From assembly GCF_046058945.1 (NCBI RefSeq), contig NZ_CP175511.1, positions 2,260,177 through 2,324,176 of the forward strand: a stretch of DNA of 64,000 nt, written 5' to 3'. Below are positions 1-7,696 of the stretch, one piece after another. A program made the position numbers and the translations under genes. Source of the DNA: Brochothrix campestris (GTDB lineage Bacteria; Bacillota; Bacilli; Lactobacillales; Listeriaceae). The notes below the pieces were generated by a model. It was not told the origin of the DNA. It saw only the letters and a list, made by a program, of their open reading frames with translations, and did not search any database. The number at the start of each line of letters is the position of its first letter. The first letter of the stretch is position 1.

Positions 1-38
1 TGCTGATATTTCTTCGATACTCCCAGTGATTGTAACAT
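1..38 (-). CDS. Iron-siderophore ABC transporter ATPase, N-terminus only
   Basis: Reading leftwards, an ATG overlaps the TAA stop of the preceding permease (TAATG) and opens a frame beginning MLQSLGVSKKYQ, which runs off the window edge. This is the usual opening strand of an ABC ATPase, and an ATPase is what normally follows two FecCD permeases (compare YclN-YclO-YclP). Only 12 residues are visible, so Walker motifs cannot be checked. Translational coupling to the permease is likely. Confidence 0.6.
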   Translation of the reverse strand, partial: MLQSLGVSKKYQ

Positions 39-994
39 TACTTCCGTCCTTTCTTCACAAGCAGGTAAATAAAGTAACTACCGCCGATGAAATTGATAAT
101 GACACTCAAAGTTGTCGCAAAAGTGAGTAAGCGTTCAACGATAAATTGGCCCAGGACGAGCGCAATGATTGCGATTAAAATCGCACCTGGCAATAAGATT
201 GCATGTCGATGTGTTGAAAAAAACTGATAGGACAAATTAACGACGAGTAAGCCTAGAAAACTCACCGGACCGACCAAGGCGGTCGATGTCGAAATAAGAA
301 TCGCCACAATCAATAAAATATGTCGTGCCATCTTTGTATACGACACGCCGAGATTAACACATTGGTCCTTGCCTAATTGCAACACATCTAAACGGCGGTA
401 GATGAACATAACATACAGTAACGCTATCACCGTAAACACGGTAGCAATTACTAATACATCTCCGTTAACAGCAGTAAAACTCGCAAACATCTTGCCTTGA
501 ACAATTAAAAAGTCATCAGGATCAATTAACATTTGCATAAAAGAGGCCCCACTTTGAAACAAGGTTCCTAATATAATGCCAAACAATAATAACGTAAAGA
601 CAGACTGACTTAATCGTCCGAACAAAACATAATAAAGCAAAAATGAGAACAGCATCATCAACAACAATGTCACCACGAAATTAAGGTTTTTACTGGCTAA
701 CAACTGCGTGCTGCTCCCTAAAAAGTAAACTAACGCGGTTTGAAAGAGCATATATAAGGCATCAAGCCCCATAATACTAGGGGTTAAAATGCGATTTTGC
801 GTCAGTGTTTGAAACAATAAGGTTGAGACTGCCACAGCAATCGCAGTTAGTAGTAAGGCGCCTAATTTAACGCTACGGGTACTCACTGCGAACTGCCAAC
901 TGCCCCCAAGATGGTAGAGTATAAATAAGGCGATACTCGCACAGGCGAGCAACATTAACACGGTAAAACGCCAGCTATGCTTTGCCACGTACAT
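38..994 (-). CDS. FecCD-type iron-siderophore ABC permease (second subunit)
   Basis: A 318-residue, strongly hydrophobic protein of the FecCD permease family. It would form half of the membrane channel that passes ferric siderophore into the cell. About eight to nine membrane segments are visible, and the conserved ALVGPVSFLGLLVVN stretch near residue 240 is the family's cytoplasmic coupling region. Its start lies 20 bases inside the end of the upstream permease gene, so the two are translationally coupled. Length and order resemble YclO/FatC. The binding protein is not in the window. The substrate cannot be read from sequence, but the Fur box upstream of the operon supports iron. Confidence 0.88.
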   Translation of the reverse strand: MYVAKHSWRFTVLMLLACASIALFILYHLGGSWQFAVSTRSVKLGALLLTAIAVAVSTLLFQTLTQNRILTPSIMGLDALYMLFQTALVYFLGSSTQLLASKNLNFVVTLLLMMLFSFLLYYVLFGRLSQSVFTLLLFGIILGTLFQSGASFMQMLIDPDDFLIVQGKMFASFTAVNGDVLVIATVFTVIALLYVMFIYRRLDVLQLGKDQCVNLGVSYTKMARHILLIVAILISTSTALVGPVSFLGLLVVNLSYQFFSTHRHAILLPGAILIAIIALVLGQFIVERLLTFATTLSVIINFIGGSYFIYLLVKKGRK

Positions 995-1931
995 CCCTCC
1001 TCAATAAGAGGTAGAGAAAAATAACGCTACCAATCATACCGACCATTAAACTGATTGAAACTTCGTACGGATAAATCACAACTCGGCCGAGAATATCACA
1101 GGCAAGCACGAAGGCTGCACCTAACAAAGCTGTTAATGGTAAGTTTTGCCGAAGGTTATCGCCGAGATAAAGGCTGACGATGTTTGGTACAATTAAACCA
1201 AGAAATGGAATCGAACCGACTGTTAAGATAATCGCCGCGCTCATCAACGATACAATCACTAAACCAATCGTCACCGTTGCACGGTAATTCAACCCTAATC
1301 CAACAGCAACGGAGTCACCCAACCCGGCCAAGGTGATGCGATTGGCAAATAGATAAATCAGCACAAATAGTGGAATCGCCACGTAAAGCCACTCATACCG
1401 TCCACGTAGAACTGCCGAAAAATCACCTTGCATCCATGAATTGATGTTTTGAATGAGGTTGTTTTTATAGGCAAAGAAAGTTGTGACAGCATTCAATACC
1501 CCACCGAACATTAAACCAATCAGTGGGATGAGCACGGGATCTTTCAACGGAATCCGGTTTAACAATTGAATGAAAACAAAGGTGCCTGCTAAGGCAAACA
1601 CAAAGGCAACTGTTATTTTCCCAAGCATGCTAGCTGCTGGAAAAACCATCATCGCGACGAGTACACCGAGTCGAGCAGCATCCATCGTGCCAGCTGTCGT
1701 AGGTGAAACGAAGCGATTACGGGTCAAACGTTGCATAATCATCCCGCAAACGCTAATGCCGGCTCCCGCAATCACAATCGCCAATAGTCGGGGCAGACGT
1801 GAAATGAGCATAATTTGTTGCTGTGCCTGATTCAAATGGAAGATGTCACCCCAGGCGATGTGTTCCACACCCGTCATTAACGAGATGATACTCAGTCCAA
1901 TTGTGATAATAAGTAATAGCCAAATTTTCAC
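975..1931 (-). CDS. FecCD-type iron-siderophore ABC permease (first subunit)
   Basis: A 318-residue integral membrane protein of the FecCD family, first gene of the operon. The segment GSIPFLGLIVPNIVSLYLG near residue 240 is the conserved ATPase-docking loop, followed by the typical LPLTALLGAAFVL helix. It should pair with the next permease and the truncated ATPase in the order seen for YclN-YclO-YclP. The stop codon is TAG. A Fur-type palindrome about 50 bases upstream indicates iron repression. Whether it imports catecholate, petrobactin-like or other chelates is not determinable here. Confidence 0.88.
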   Translation of the reverse strand: MKIWLLLIITIGLSIISLMTGVEHIAWGDIFHLNQAQQQIMLISRLPRLLAIVIAGAGISVCGMIMQRLTRNRFVSPTTAGTMDAARLGVLVAMMVFPAASMLGKITVAFVFALAGTFVFIQLLNRIPLKDPVLIPLIGLMFGGVLNAVTTFFAYKNNLIQNINSWMQGDFSAVLRGRYEWLYVAIPLFVLIYLFANRITLAGLGDSVAVGLGLNYRATVTIGLVIVSLMSAAIILTVGSIPFLGLIVPNIVSLYLGDNLRQNLPLTALLGAAFVLACDILGRVVIYPYEVSISLMVGMIGSVIFLYLLLRRDVRGKA

Positions 1932-1980
1932 GGTGTCCGCCCTTTCAAGTTGCTGTTTTCATACCGTTACTCTATCATGA

Positions 1981-1997
1981 TTGATAATCATTATCAA
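1981..1997. promoter_or_regulatory. Fur box for the siderophore ABC operon
   Basis: TTGATAATCATTATCAA is a perfect 8-1-8 inverted repeat. It matches the Bacillus-type Fur core TGATAATnATTATCA. It lies between the leftward ABC permease operon and the rightward TctBA-mevalonate operon, and is closer to the former (start at 1931). Confidence 0.9.
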
Positions 1998-2055
1998 TTA
2001 GTTTTAAGGTAACCTTGCCTATTTGACGTCATTTTACCGAAAAGTGTGTCTATTT

Positions 2056-2069
2056 TGTTAACGCTATCA
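2056..2069. promoter_or_regulatory. Putative cre (CcpA) site
   Basis: TGTTAACGCTATCA fits the cre consensus TGWNANCGNTNWCA at every fixed position. It lies about 45 bases upstream of the -35 element at 2114. It suggests carbon-catabolite control of the TctBA-mevalonate operon; a 14-base degenerate match can occur by chance. Confidence 0.45.
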
Positions 2070-2113
2070 AATTCATGCTTGCCGCTGTTTTTTACTCTTT
2101 TTATAGATTCATT

Positions 2114-2141
2114 TTGATAACCTTCAATTTATTGGTATAAT
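2114..2141 (+). promoter_or_regulatory. Promoter of the TctBA-mevalonate operon
   Basis: A -35 TTGATA (2114-2119) and a perfect -10 TATAAT (2136-2141) are separated by 16 bases. They are followed after about 65 bases by the RBS and GTG start of the first gene. Confidence 0.7.
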
Positions 2142-2220
2142 ATTTCCGTATGTCTGTTCGTTAACAATGAATCAGACCGTAACAAAATGTTACGAATATA
2201 GAGAAAAGGGGAACAATAAC

Positions 2221-2466
2221 GTGAGTAATAAAAAGACATCGACGAATGTCGAGATTTGGGCGGACCTCGTGAACATTAAAGATTTACTGCTTTCAATTGC
2301 CATTTGTCTTGTTTTCACACTAGGCGCTTATTTTATCGCGCCGAATAAAGCGCCGTTGCCGTTGTTTTTCGGTTTAGGTGGAGCTGTCATTGGTTTTATT
2401 TTAACAAGTTGTCTCATTAAACCGAAGCGCATCGTCAAAGAAGAAAGTGACGGTGATCATCAATGA
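2221..2466 (+). CDS. Small TctB-like membrane protein
   Basis: An 81-residue protein. I chose the GTG at 2221 because AAAAGGGGA sits 7 bases before it; an ATG in frame at 2167 has no good RBS and follows the promoter too closely. Two hydrophobic helices (about residues 20-38 and 47-65) are joined by a short loop. The next gene starts inside its stop codon (ATGA at 2463), so the two are coupled. Size, topology and partnership with a TctA-like permease suggest the small subunit of a tripartite-tricarboxylate-type transporter. Sequence similarity to classical TctB is not obvious to me, so the name rests on context. Confidence 0.6.
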   Translation: MSNKKTSTNVEIWADLVNIKDLLLSIAICLVFTLGAYFIAPNKAPLPLFFGLGGAVIGFILTSCLIKPKRIVKEESDGDHQ

Positions 2467-3815
2467 CCGTTCAACTTGTGATTGAAATGATCATTGCAGC
2501 TGTAGGCGCTGCCGCCTTGTACACTGTCATTGGGATTGCACCTGGAACTGATGAAACCGCCGTCCTAGCACCGGTCACCTTAGCACTTGTGTTACTCGGT
2601 GTTGATCCGATTGTCGTACTCGCCTTCTTTATTTCAGCGGTTGTAACACTCAACTTGACCGATGCAATTCCTGTTGCCGTAGCCGGTATTCCCGGCGGGG
2701 TAATGGCCGCTCCGATGGTTCCTTATGGAATGATTTTAAAACAGGCCGGACAAAGTGTTATTGGTATTAAAAAAATGGCCTCAGGTGCTGTCATCGGTAC
2801 ACTTGTTGCTGTACCCGTCAGTTTGATTTTAGCGTCGGTCTTAGCACCGTTATCGAAGGTAATTGCCGCTTATTCAGCTCCTGTCTTTTTCTTTGGGGCA
2901 CTCTTTTTAGCCTTAATGAGTCGTAATAAAATTATCTCAATTATCGTCATCGTTCCCTTCGCCATGCTAGTCCAAGGCTTACGCCATCTCTATTGGGGCA
3001 TTGGCGCTGTACCTGAAACAACGACTGTGTCCTTATCCTTTTTCCTCGGCATCACGATTGGACCAATGATTTTCAGTATGCTATCACTCTTAAACAAAGA
3101 CCATTTAGCAACTGTCAAACGCGAGGATAAGCGTGTCATCGTCATTCCACAGGCCGAAAAAACGACTGGTTTTCCGAACCCATTCAAAATGTTAACGAAA
3201 CAAGAAACAGTTGCAACTGCCGCCTCATCATTAGCAGGTTCTTTAACCTTCTTTATGAGCCCGGTTGGTATGACAATTTTATTCGGTGAAGCTGTCGTTA
3301 ATCGTATTAAAGATCCGCTTATAAAAGCGCGAATGGCGCTAGCAAGCATGGATGGCTTAGCACACTCGACTTATATCGCCGGGATTCTCATTCCGTTAAT
3401 CGCCTTAGGCATTCCGTTATCACCAGTGGCAATTGGCCCTGCCAACCCACTTTTCAATGCCGCACCTGTCTTTACCGCTGACCATAACATGCACCATGTC
3501 TTATCATACGGTGATTTTGTTTGGGCAACCTTAATTGGCTCTGTCATCGGTTTAGGCTTAACGTATTACGTGATGATGAAGTATGCCACCCATATTTCAC
3601 GCTTTGTCTTTAAATATATTCCGCACGAAGCAATTTTAGGGCTTTTCATCTCACTTGTAGCAATGCTTGCCTACATGGACGGTGGCTGGATTAACATCTT
3701 TGGCGTTCTACTTGTTGCCATCGTATCAGGGGCTATCTCTCGCTTAGGTGTCAATTATGGTGTAATGTTTATGGCAATGTATGCCGCACCTTGGCTTTTA
3801 AGCAAATTCTTCTAA
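2463..3815 (+). CDS. TctA-family (DUF112-like) permease
   Basis: A 450-residue protein with about 10-12 membrane segments. The N-terminal motif IGIAPGTDETAVLAPVTL and the later AGIPGGVMAAPM correspond to the glycine/proline re-entrant signatures of TctA permeases, which are present twice in the family. TctA normally works with TctB and a periplasmic TctC to import carboxylates; no TctC-like binding protein is adjacent. The gene is followed after 16 bases by mevalonate kinase on the same strand, with no terminator between, so it is in the mevalonate operon. A role moving a pathway intermediate or precursor is possible but is inference. Confidence 0.75.
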   Translation: MTVQLVIEMIIAAVGAAALYTVIGIAPGTDETAVLAPVTLALVLLGVDPIVVLAFFISAVVTLNLTDAIPVAVAGIPGGVMAAPMVPYGMILKQAGQSVIGIKKMASGAVIGTLVAVPVSLILASVLAPLSKVIAAYSAPVFFFGALFLALMSRNKIISIIVIVPFAMLVQGLRHLYWGIGAVPETTTVSLSFFLGITIGPMIFSMLSLLNKDHLATVKREDKRVIVIPQAEKTTGFPNPFKMLTKQETVATAASSLAGSLTFFMSPVGMTILFGEAVVNRIKDPLIKARMALASMDGLAHSTYIAGILIPLIALGIPLSPVAIGPANPLFNAAPVFTADHNMHHVLSYGDFVWATLIGSVIGLGLTYYVMMKYATHISRFVFKYIPHEAILGLFISLVAMLAYMDGGWINIFGVLLVAIVSGAISRLGVNYGVMFMAMYAAPWLLSKFF

Positions 3816-3831
3816 CGAAAGGGCTGATTAT

Positions 3832-4761
3832 ATGACAACTCAAGGTATCGCATCTGCTAAATTCATCTTATGTGGGGAACATTCAGTCGTTTATGGCGAG
3901 CCCGCTATCTCGTTTCCTTTTAAACAAGCACACATCATTACAACTTTAAAACGCATTGAAGGTTCTCAACACGAATTGTTCTCTGACTACTACACTGGTC
4001 CACTGGCGCAAGCACCTGAAAAATTAACAGCGATTAAAGCTTTGGTACCCTATGTCTTAAAACGCTATAAATGTATGGACGCGCTTGCGATTCACATCGA
4101 CTCAAGTGTACCTGTTGGACGCGGACTTGGTTCAAGTGCTGTTGTAGCCACCAGTATTACACGCGCTTTGTTAGCTTACTTAAAACAACCGGTTATTTCA
4201 GATAGCGTATTACCGTTCGTTAATTTTTCAGAAGACATCGCCCACGGCAATCCAAGTGGTATCGATGCGATTACCGTTGTTAACGAACAAGCCGCTTGGT
4301 TTGAAAAAGAAAAAGGCGTTCAATCATTATCACTTAATGTTACCTTGCCACTTGTCGTTGCAGATACAGGGATACCGAGCGAAACACGTTCATCGGTGGC
4401 CGCTGTACGCGCGCTTTATCAAAAAAACAACACTGAGATTGCTGGCTGTATTGCCCAATTAGGCGATATTTCCCGAGAAATAGGCAAGGAAATCACGAAC
4501 GAAGGTCGTCTTGAAACAGTTGGGAGGCTCTTCAATCGCTCGCATCAATTACTTAAACAATTATCGGTCAGCAGTCCTGAAATCGAAAATTTAATTGATT
4601 GTGCACTAGCCCATGATGCCTTAGGTGCCAAGCTTACTGGTGGCGGTCGTGGCGGTTGTGTGCTAATCTTATGCAAGAATAAGACGCAGGCAGTCGCTAT
4701 GACAAAACAGCTTGAAGCTGCCGGCGCCGTGAAAACATGGATATCTATGATAGGAGAGTAA
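3832..4761 (+). CDS. mvk: Mevalonate kinase
   Basis: A 309-residue GHMP kinase that phosphorylates mevalonate to 5-phosphomevalonate with ATP in the cytoplasm. Seen: N-terminal GEHSVVYGEPAISFP, ATP-binding loop PVGRGLGSSAVVAT near residue 94, HGNPSGIDA with the catalytic Asp near residue 140, and C-terminal KLTGGGRGGCV near residue 266. The ATG follows a GAAAGGG RBS. It is the first of three consecutive mevalonate enzymes, with 4 bases to mvaD. The order kinase-decarboxylase-phosphokinase is the one used in Listeria, staphylococci and enterococci. Confidence 0.96.
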   Translation: MTTQGIASAKFILCGEHSVVYGEPAISFPFKQAHIITTLKRIEGSQHELFSDYYTGPLAQAPEKLTAIKALVPYVLKRYKCMDALAIHIDSSVPVGRGLGSSAVVATSITRALLAYLKQPVISDSVLPFVNFSEDIAHGNPSGIDAITVVNEQAAWFEKEKGVQSLSLNVTLPLVVADTGIPSETRSSVAAVRALYQKNNTEIAGCIAQLGDISREIGKEITNEGRLETVGRLFNRSHQLLKQLSVSSPEIENLIDCALAHDALGAKLTGGGRGGCVLILCKNKTQAVAMTKQLEAAGAVKTWISMIGE

Positions 4762-4765
4762 CTTA

Positions 4766-5734
4766 ATGAAAGCAACTGCGATTGCACATACCAATATCGC
4801 CTTAATTAAATATTGGGGAAAGCGTGATAAGACGCTTATATTACCAGCGAATAGTAGTCTCTCAATGACGTTGGATCAATTTTATACGGAAACAACGGTT
4901 GAGTGGTCAGATGCTTTTATGACTGATCAATTCACTTTGAACGGTTCTCGTATAGAGGATACTAAAGTGACACGGTTCTTAACGATTTTACGTCAACAAT
5001 TCGGCATGACTGAAAAGGCACATGTCACTTCAACCAATCATGTACCAACTGCTGCTGGTTTAGCCTCGTCTGCCAGCGCCTTTGCAGCCTTAGCACTGGC
5101 TGCTAGTAAAGCGGCTGGTCGTGAGGATGATGATGAGACGTTATCACGCTTAGCGCGACTTGGATCGGGGTCTGCCTCACGGTCGATTTTCGGTGACTTT
5201 GCACTCTGGCAAAAAGGCACAGATGATACAGGAATAGATAGTTACGCTTACCCAGTCGTTGCACCAACTGAACTCGATTTAGCAATGGTAGTCGCTGTCG
5301 TTGATGCCGGCCCTAAAAAGATTGATAGTCGTCTCGGTATGCAATCAACGGTCGAAACTTCGCCCTATTTTGAAGCGTGGACTGCTACCGCAGAGAAAGA
5401 CTTGTTAACAATTCAAGACGCGTTTAAAGCCAATGATTTTAAGATTATCGGTGAAACGGTTGAACGTAACGCTCTCAGTATGCATGCCACTACAATGGCA
5501 GCCACACCGCCATTTAGCTATTTAAAACCAGCTTCTTTCGCTATTATGGAGACGGTTCATGCCTTACGTGAGAACGGTATCGAAGCCTACTTTACGATGG
5601 ATGCCGGCCCCAACGTCAAAGTGCTCTGTTTAACGAAAGATGAGCAGCAGGTACAGACTGCGCTCGCATCGCATACTGACCAAGTCTATATTTGTCATCC
5701 TGGTCCGAAAGCACGGGTGATTGCTCATGACTAA
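4766..5734 (+). CDS. mvaD: Diphosphomevalonate decarboxylase
   Basis: A 322-residue GHMP-superfamily enzyme that converts 5-diphosphomevalonate to isopentenyl diphosphate, CO2 and phosphate. Diagnostic are IALIKYWGKRD near residue 12, PTAAGLASSASAFAAL near residue 92, GSGSASRSIFGDF near residue 132 and the C-terminal AYFTMDAGPNVK with the catalytic Asp. Length is normal. GGAG precedes the ATG, and the gene overlaps the next start by 8 bases (ATGACTAA). Confidence 0.97.
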   Translation: MKATAIAHTNIALIKYWGKRDKTLILPANSSLSMTLDQFYTETTVEWSDAFMTDQFTLNGSRIEDTKVTRFLTILRQQFGMTEKAHVTSTNHVPTAAGLASSASAFAALALAASKAAGREDDDETLSRLARLGSGSASRSIFGDFALWQKGTDDTGIDSYAYPVVAPTELDLAMVVAVVDAGPKKIDSRLGMQSTVETSPYFEAWTATAEKDLLTIQDAFKANDFKIIGETVERNALSMHATTMAATPPFSYLKPASFAIMETVHALRENGIEAYFTMDAGPNVKVLCLTKDEQQVQTALASHTDQVYICHPGPKARVIAHD

Positions 5735-6806
5735 ACACACCTTAAAAATACCCGGCAAACTTTATATTGCCGGCGAATACGCCGTTGTTTATCCTGGTCA
5801 TTCAGCCATTTTAACAACCGTAGATCGTTACATCACGATTACGATTAAAGATAATGATAAAAATAGCATTAATATCCCGTTAGACCAACATGCCATTACT
5901 TGGCCGGTAAACGGTCAATTCGTTATGCCTCGTCCCACATGGCGGTTTGTGGCAGAAGCTATTAATACAACGACGACGTATTTAAAAGAACGAGGCGTCA
6001 CCCTGACACCTGTTTCAATGAACGTTAATAGTCAACTTGCAAGCGTTCAAGGGGCTAAATTCGGTCTTGGCTCAAGTGCGGCGGTAACAGTGGCAGTCGT
6101 ATCGGCCTTATTGACACATTTCAAGCAAGCTCCCTCAAAAACCTTAATTTTCAAACTGGCTGCAATCGCTCATTATCACATCCAAGGCAACGGGTCTTGT
6201 GGTGATATCGCTGCCTGTACATACGGTGGTTGGTTAAGTTATACATCATTCGATCAACCTTGGTTAATTGAACAGTTGAATACAACATCTATTAGTGACT
6301 TAGCACAACAGCCTTGGCCACTGCTTCACATTGAAGCCTTGACTTTGCCGACCTTACCCTTTTGCGTCGGATGGACCGGTTCGCCCGCTGGCACAAGAGG
6401 CTTAGTTTCTTCGATTCAAGAGTACTTAGCCGGCTCTACACAACGTCTCACAGCCTTTTTAACTGAAAGTGACGCCTGTGTCACACAGTTTACAAAAGCC
6501 TTAGAAACGGACGATAACCATGGGTTAAACGAAGCCATTTCTGCTAATCGCGACTTATTAAAAACATTAGGCGAAGCTGCAGGTGTTCCCATCGAAACGC
6601 CGTTGCTGACAAAACTTTGTGAAATCGCCCTTGCAACAGGCGGCGTTGCTAAATCATCTGGCTCAGGCGGTGGTGACTGCGGAATTGCCTTTATGCCGAC
6701 AACAGCAGCATGCGAAGCATTGCATACGCACTGGCAACACGCCGGTATCAAACCGTTACTCTTTAAAGAAGGACATGTGAGTGTCATTACGAGCCTCTCA
6801 ATCTAA
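5727..6806 (+). CDS. mvaK2: Phosphomevalonate kinase
   Basis: A 359-residue GHMP kinase that makes 5-diphosphomevalonate and completes the pathway set. The start is the ATG at 5727, overlapping the mvaD stop; the upstream in-frame TTG at 5721 is less likely. Seen: PGKLYIAGEYAVVYPGH at the N-terminus, KFGLGSSAAVTVAV near residue 113 (ATP loop), and KSSGSGGGDCGIAF near residue 310. A strong terminator follows immediately, closing the operon that began with the TctB-like gene. HMG-CoA synthase, HMG-CoA reductase and IPP isomerase are not in this window. Confidence 0.96.
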   Translation: MTKHTLKIPGKLYIAGEYAVVYPGHSAILTTVDRYITITIKDNDKNSINIPLDQHAITWPVNGQFVMPRPTWRFVAEAINTTTTYLKERGVTLTPVSMNVNSQLASVQGAKFGLGSSAAVTVAVVSALLTHFKQAPSKTLIFKLAAIAHYHIQGNGSCGDIAACTYGGWLSYTSFDQPWLIEQLNTTSISDLAQQPWPLLHIEALTLPTLPFCVGWTGSPAGTRGLVSSIQEYLAGSTQRLTAFLTESDACVTQFTKALETDDNHGLNEAISANRDLLKTLGEAAGVPIETPLLTKLCEIALATGGVAKSSGSGGGDCGIAFMPTTAACEALHTHWQHAGIKPLLFKEGHVSVITSLSI

Positions 6807-6810
6807 AAAA

Positions 6811-6855
6811 AAGACAACACCTTGCTGCTCAGTCAGCAAGGTGTTGTCTTTTTTG
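6811..6855 (+). terminator. Terminator of the mevalonate operon
   Basis: A 15-bp perfect stem (GACAACACCTTGCTG at 6813-6827 with its complement at 6834-6848) around a 6-base loop is followed by TTTTTTG and preceded by an A-run. It may also work in reverse. Confidence 0.92.
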
Positions 6856-7022
6856 TACTGGGTTAAAACACTGGCATCACGAATTCGCAACCAATCAAAG
6901 CGGTTGCGCAACTAATAAGTGCGTTACTTTTCGCAGTGAAGCGAGGATAGTAAGACATGACTCACAGAGAAATATAACTGATACCGCTTTTTTACCCTTG
7001 ATATACCAAGGAAGGCTTTACA

Positions 7023-7172
7023 ATGGACGCTAACATCCTCTTATCCTATCTGCAATTTTTTATTATCTTGGTCTCTTTCATTGTTGCTAAGTTAATCTGC
7101 AAAATTAAGAACATTATCTTGCTCAACACTTATGTTAAACTGACACTTAAACAGTCGCCTATCATCAAATAA
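7023..7172 (+). CDS. Possible 49-residue membrane peptide
   Basis: An ATG preceded at 7 bases by a strong AAGGAAGG RBS opens a 49-codon frame. Residues 5-27 form one hydrophobic helix, followed by a Lys-rich tail ending SPIIK. It fills most of the gap between the mevalonate terminator and czrA. No homologue is recognised. Hydrophobic helix plus basic tail is the general look of type I toxin peptides and small membrane regulators, but I see no antisense RNA or promoter. It is supported only by the RBS and composition. Confidence 0.35.
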   Translation: MDANILLSYLQFFIILVSFIVAKLICKIKNIILLNTYVKLTLKQSPIIK

Positions 7173-7181
7173 GTCACTCAA

Positions 7182-7478
7182 TTAATGCGTGACATGTGCA
7201 ATCGTTTGCTTCAAAATCATCATAACGTGTGGATCATCAAGTGTGTAATAAATCGTGGTTCCTTCTCGTCTTGTTTTAACGAGCTTCGCCTGCTTCAACA
7301 CCCTTAACTGATGTGATACGGTCGATTGTTTAGCCTCTATCGCCGCCGCTATCTCATTAACAGCGATTTCACCAGCTGCGATTTCAAGTAATATTTTCAG
7401 ACGTGTCGGGTCACTTAAAGCCTTGTATAACCCTGTTACCTGTTCAACCGTTGTTTCTGTTAATCGTTCCCTTGTCAC
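7182..7478 (-). CDS. czrA: ArsR/SmtB-family zinc sensor, CzrA type
   Basis: A 98-residue winged-helix repressor with a GTG start 5 bases after AAAGGGGATG-like purines. The ArsR core SDPTRLKIL (22-30) and recognition helix QSTVSHQLRVLK (51-62) are present. The C-terminal helix carries D82, H84, H95 and H98 in the exact D-x-H-x10-H-x2-H spacing of the alpha-5 zinc site of Staphylococcus CzrA. The alpha-3N cysteine motif of CadC/ArsR is absent (EIAVNEI). Known family role: zinc binding releases it from efflux-pump promoters. No efflux gene is adjacent; instead it lies downstream of the zinc-uptake lipoprotein gene. A 7-8-7 inverted repeat 23 bases upstream suggests autoregulation. Confidence 0.88.
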   Translation of the reverse strand: MTRERLTETTVEQVTGLYKALSDPTRLKILLEIAAGEIAVNEIAAAIEAKQSTVSHQLRVLKQAKLVKTRREGTTIYYTLDDPHVMMILKQTIAHVTH

Positions 7479-7500
7479 CCTAACTCATCCCCTTTATGTT

Positions 7501-7522
7501 TATCTGTTAATTCATACAGATA
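7501..7522. promoter_or_regulatory. Inverted repeat upstream of czrA, likely operator
   Basis: TATCTGT (7501-7507) and ACAGATA (7516-7522) are perfect inverted arms around an 8-base AT-rich spacer. Position just upstream of the czrA start and symmetry suit a dimeric ArsR-family repressor. Confidence 0.5.
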
Positions 7523-7534
7523 TTAGGTAAAAGA

Positions 7535-7559
7535 CACTCACGCTTATAAAGCGTGAGTG
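7535..7559 (-). terminator. Hairpin at the edge of repeat copy R1, downstream of znuA
   Basis: CACTCACGCTT (7535-7545) pairs perfectly with AAGCGTGAGTG (7549-7559). On the minus strand it is followed by TCTTTTA, so it can end the rpsN-znuA transcript. It abuts the dispersed repeat at 7560, as other family members abut hairpins. Confidence 0.6.
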
Positions 7560-7680
7560 AGACTGAAGATAAACGCTGTTCTAGGTCGCTATGACTTGCT
7601 CGCTCGGGATTACATACCATCAGTACGTGCACCGTCACTCGCTCGTCGTTCATACTAGAACGAAAATGAAATTAATTACT
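7560..7680 (-). repeat. Dispersed intergenic element, copy R1 (partial)
   Basis: On the minus strand it carries GTTCTAGTATGAACGACGAG through CTAGAACAGCGTTTATC and TTCAGTCT, nearly identical to the right half of the elements at 42631, 42866 and 55776. The left half with the GATTGTAGAC end is missing. Core arms GTTCTAG and CTAGAAC form a long imperfect hairpin. It lies between znuA and czrA. Confidence 0.88.
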
Positions 7681-7696
7681 TTCACTTTTATTTGCC

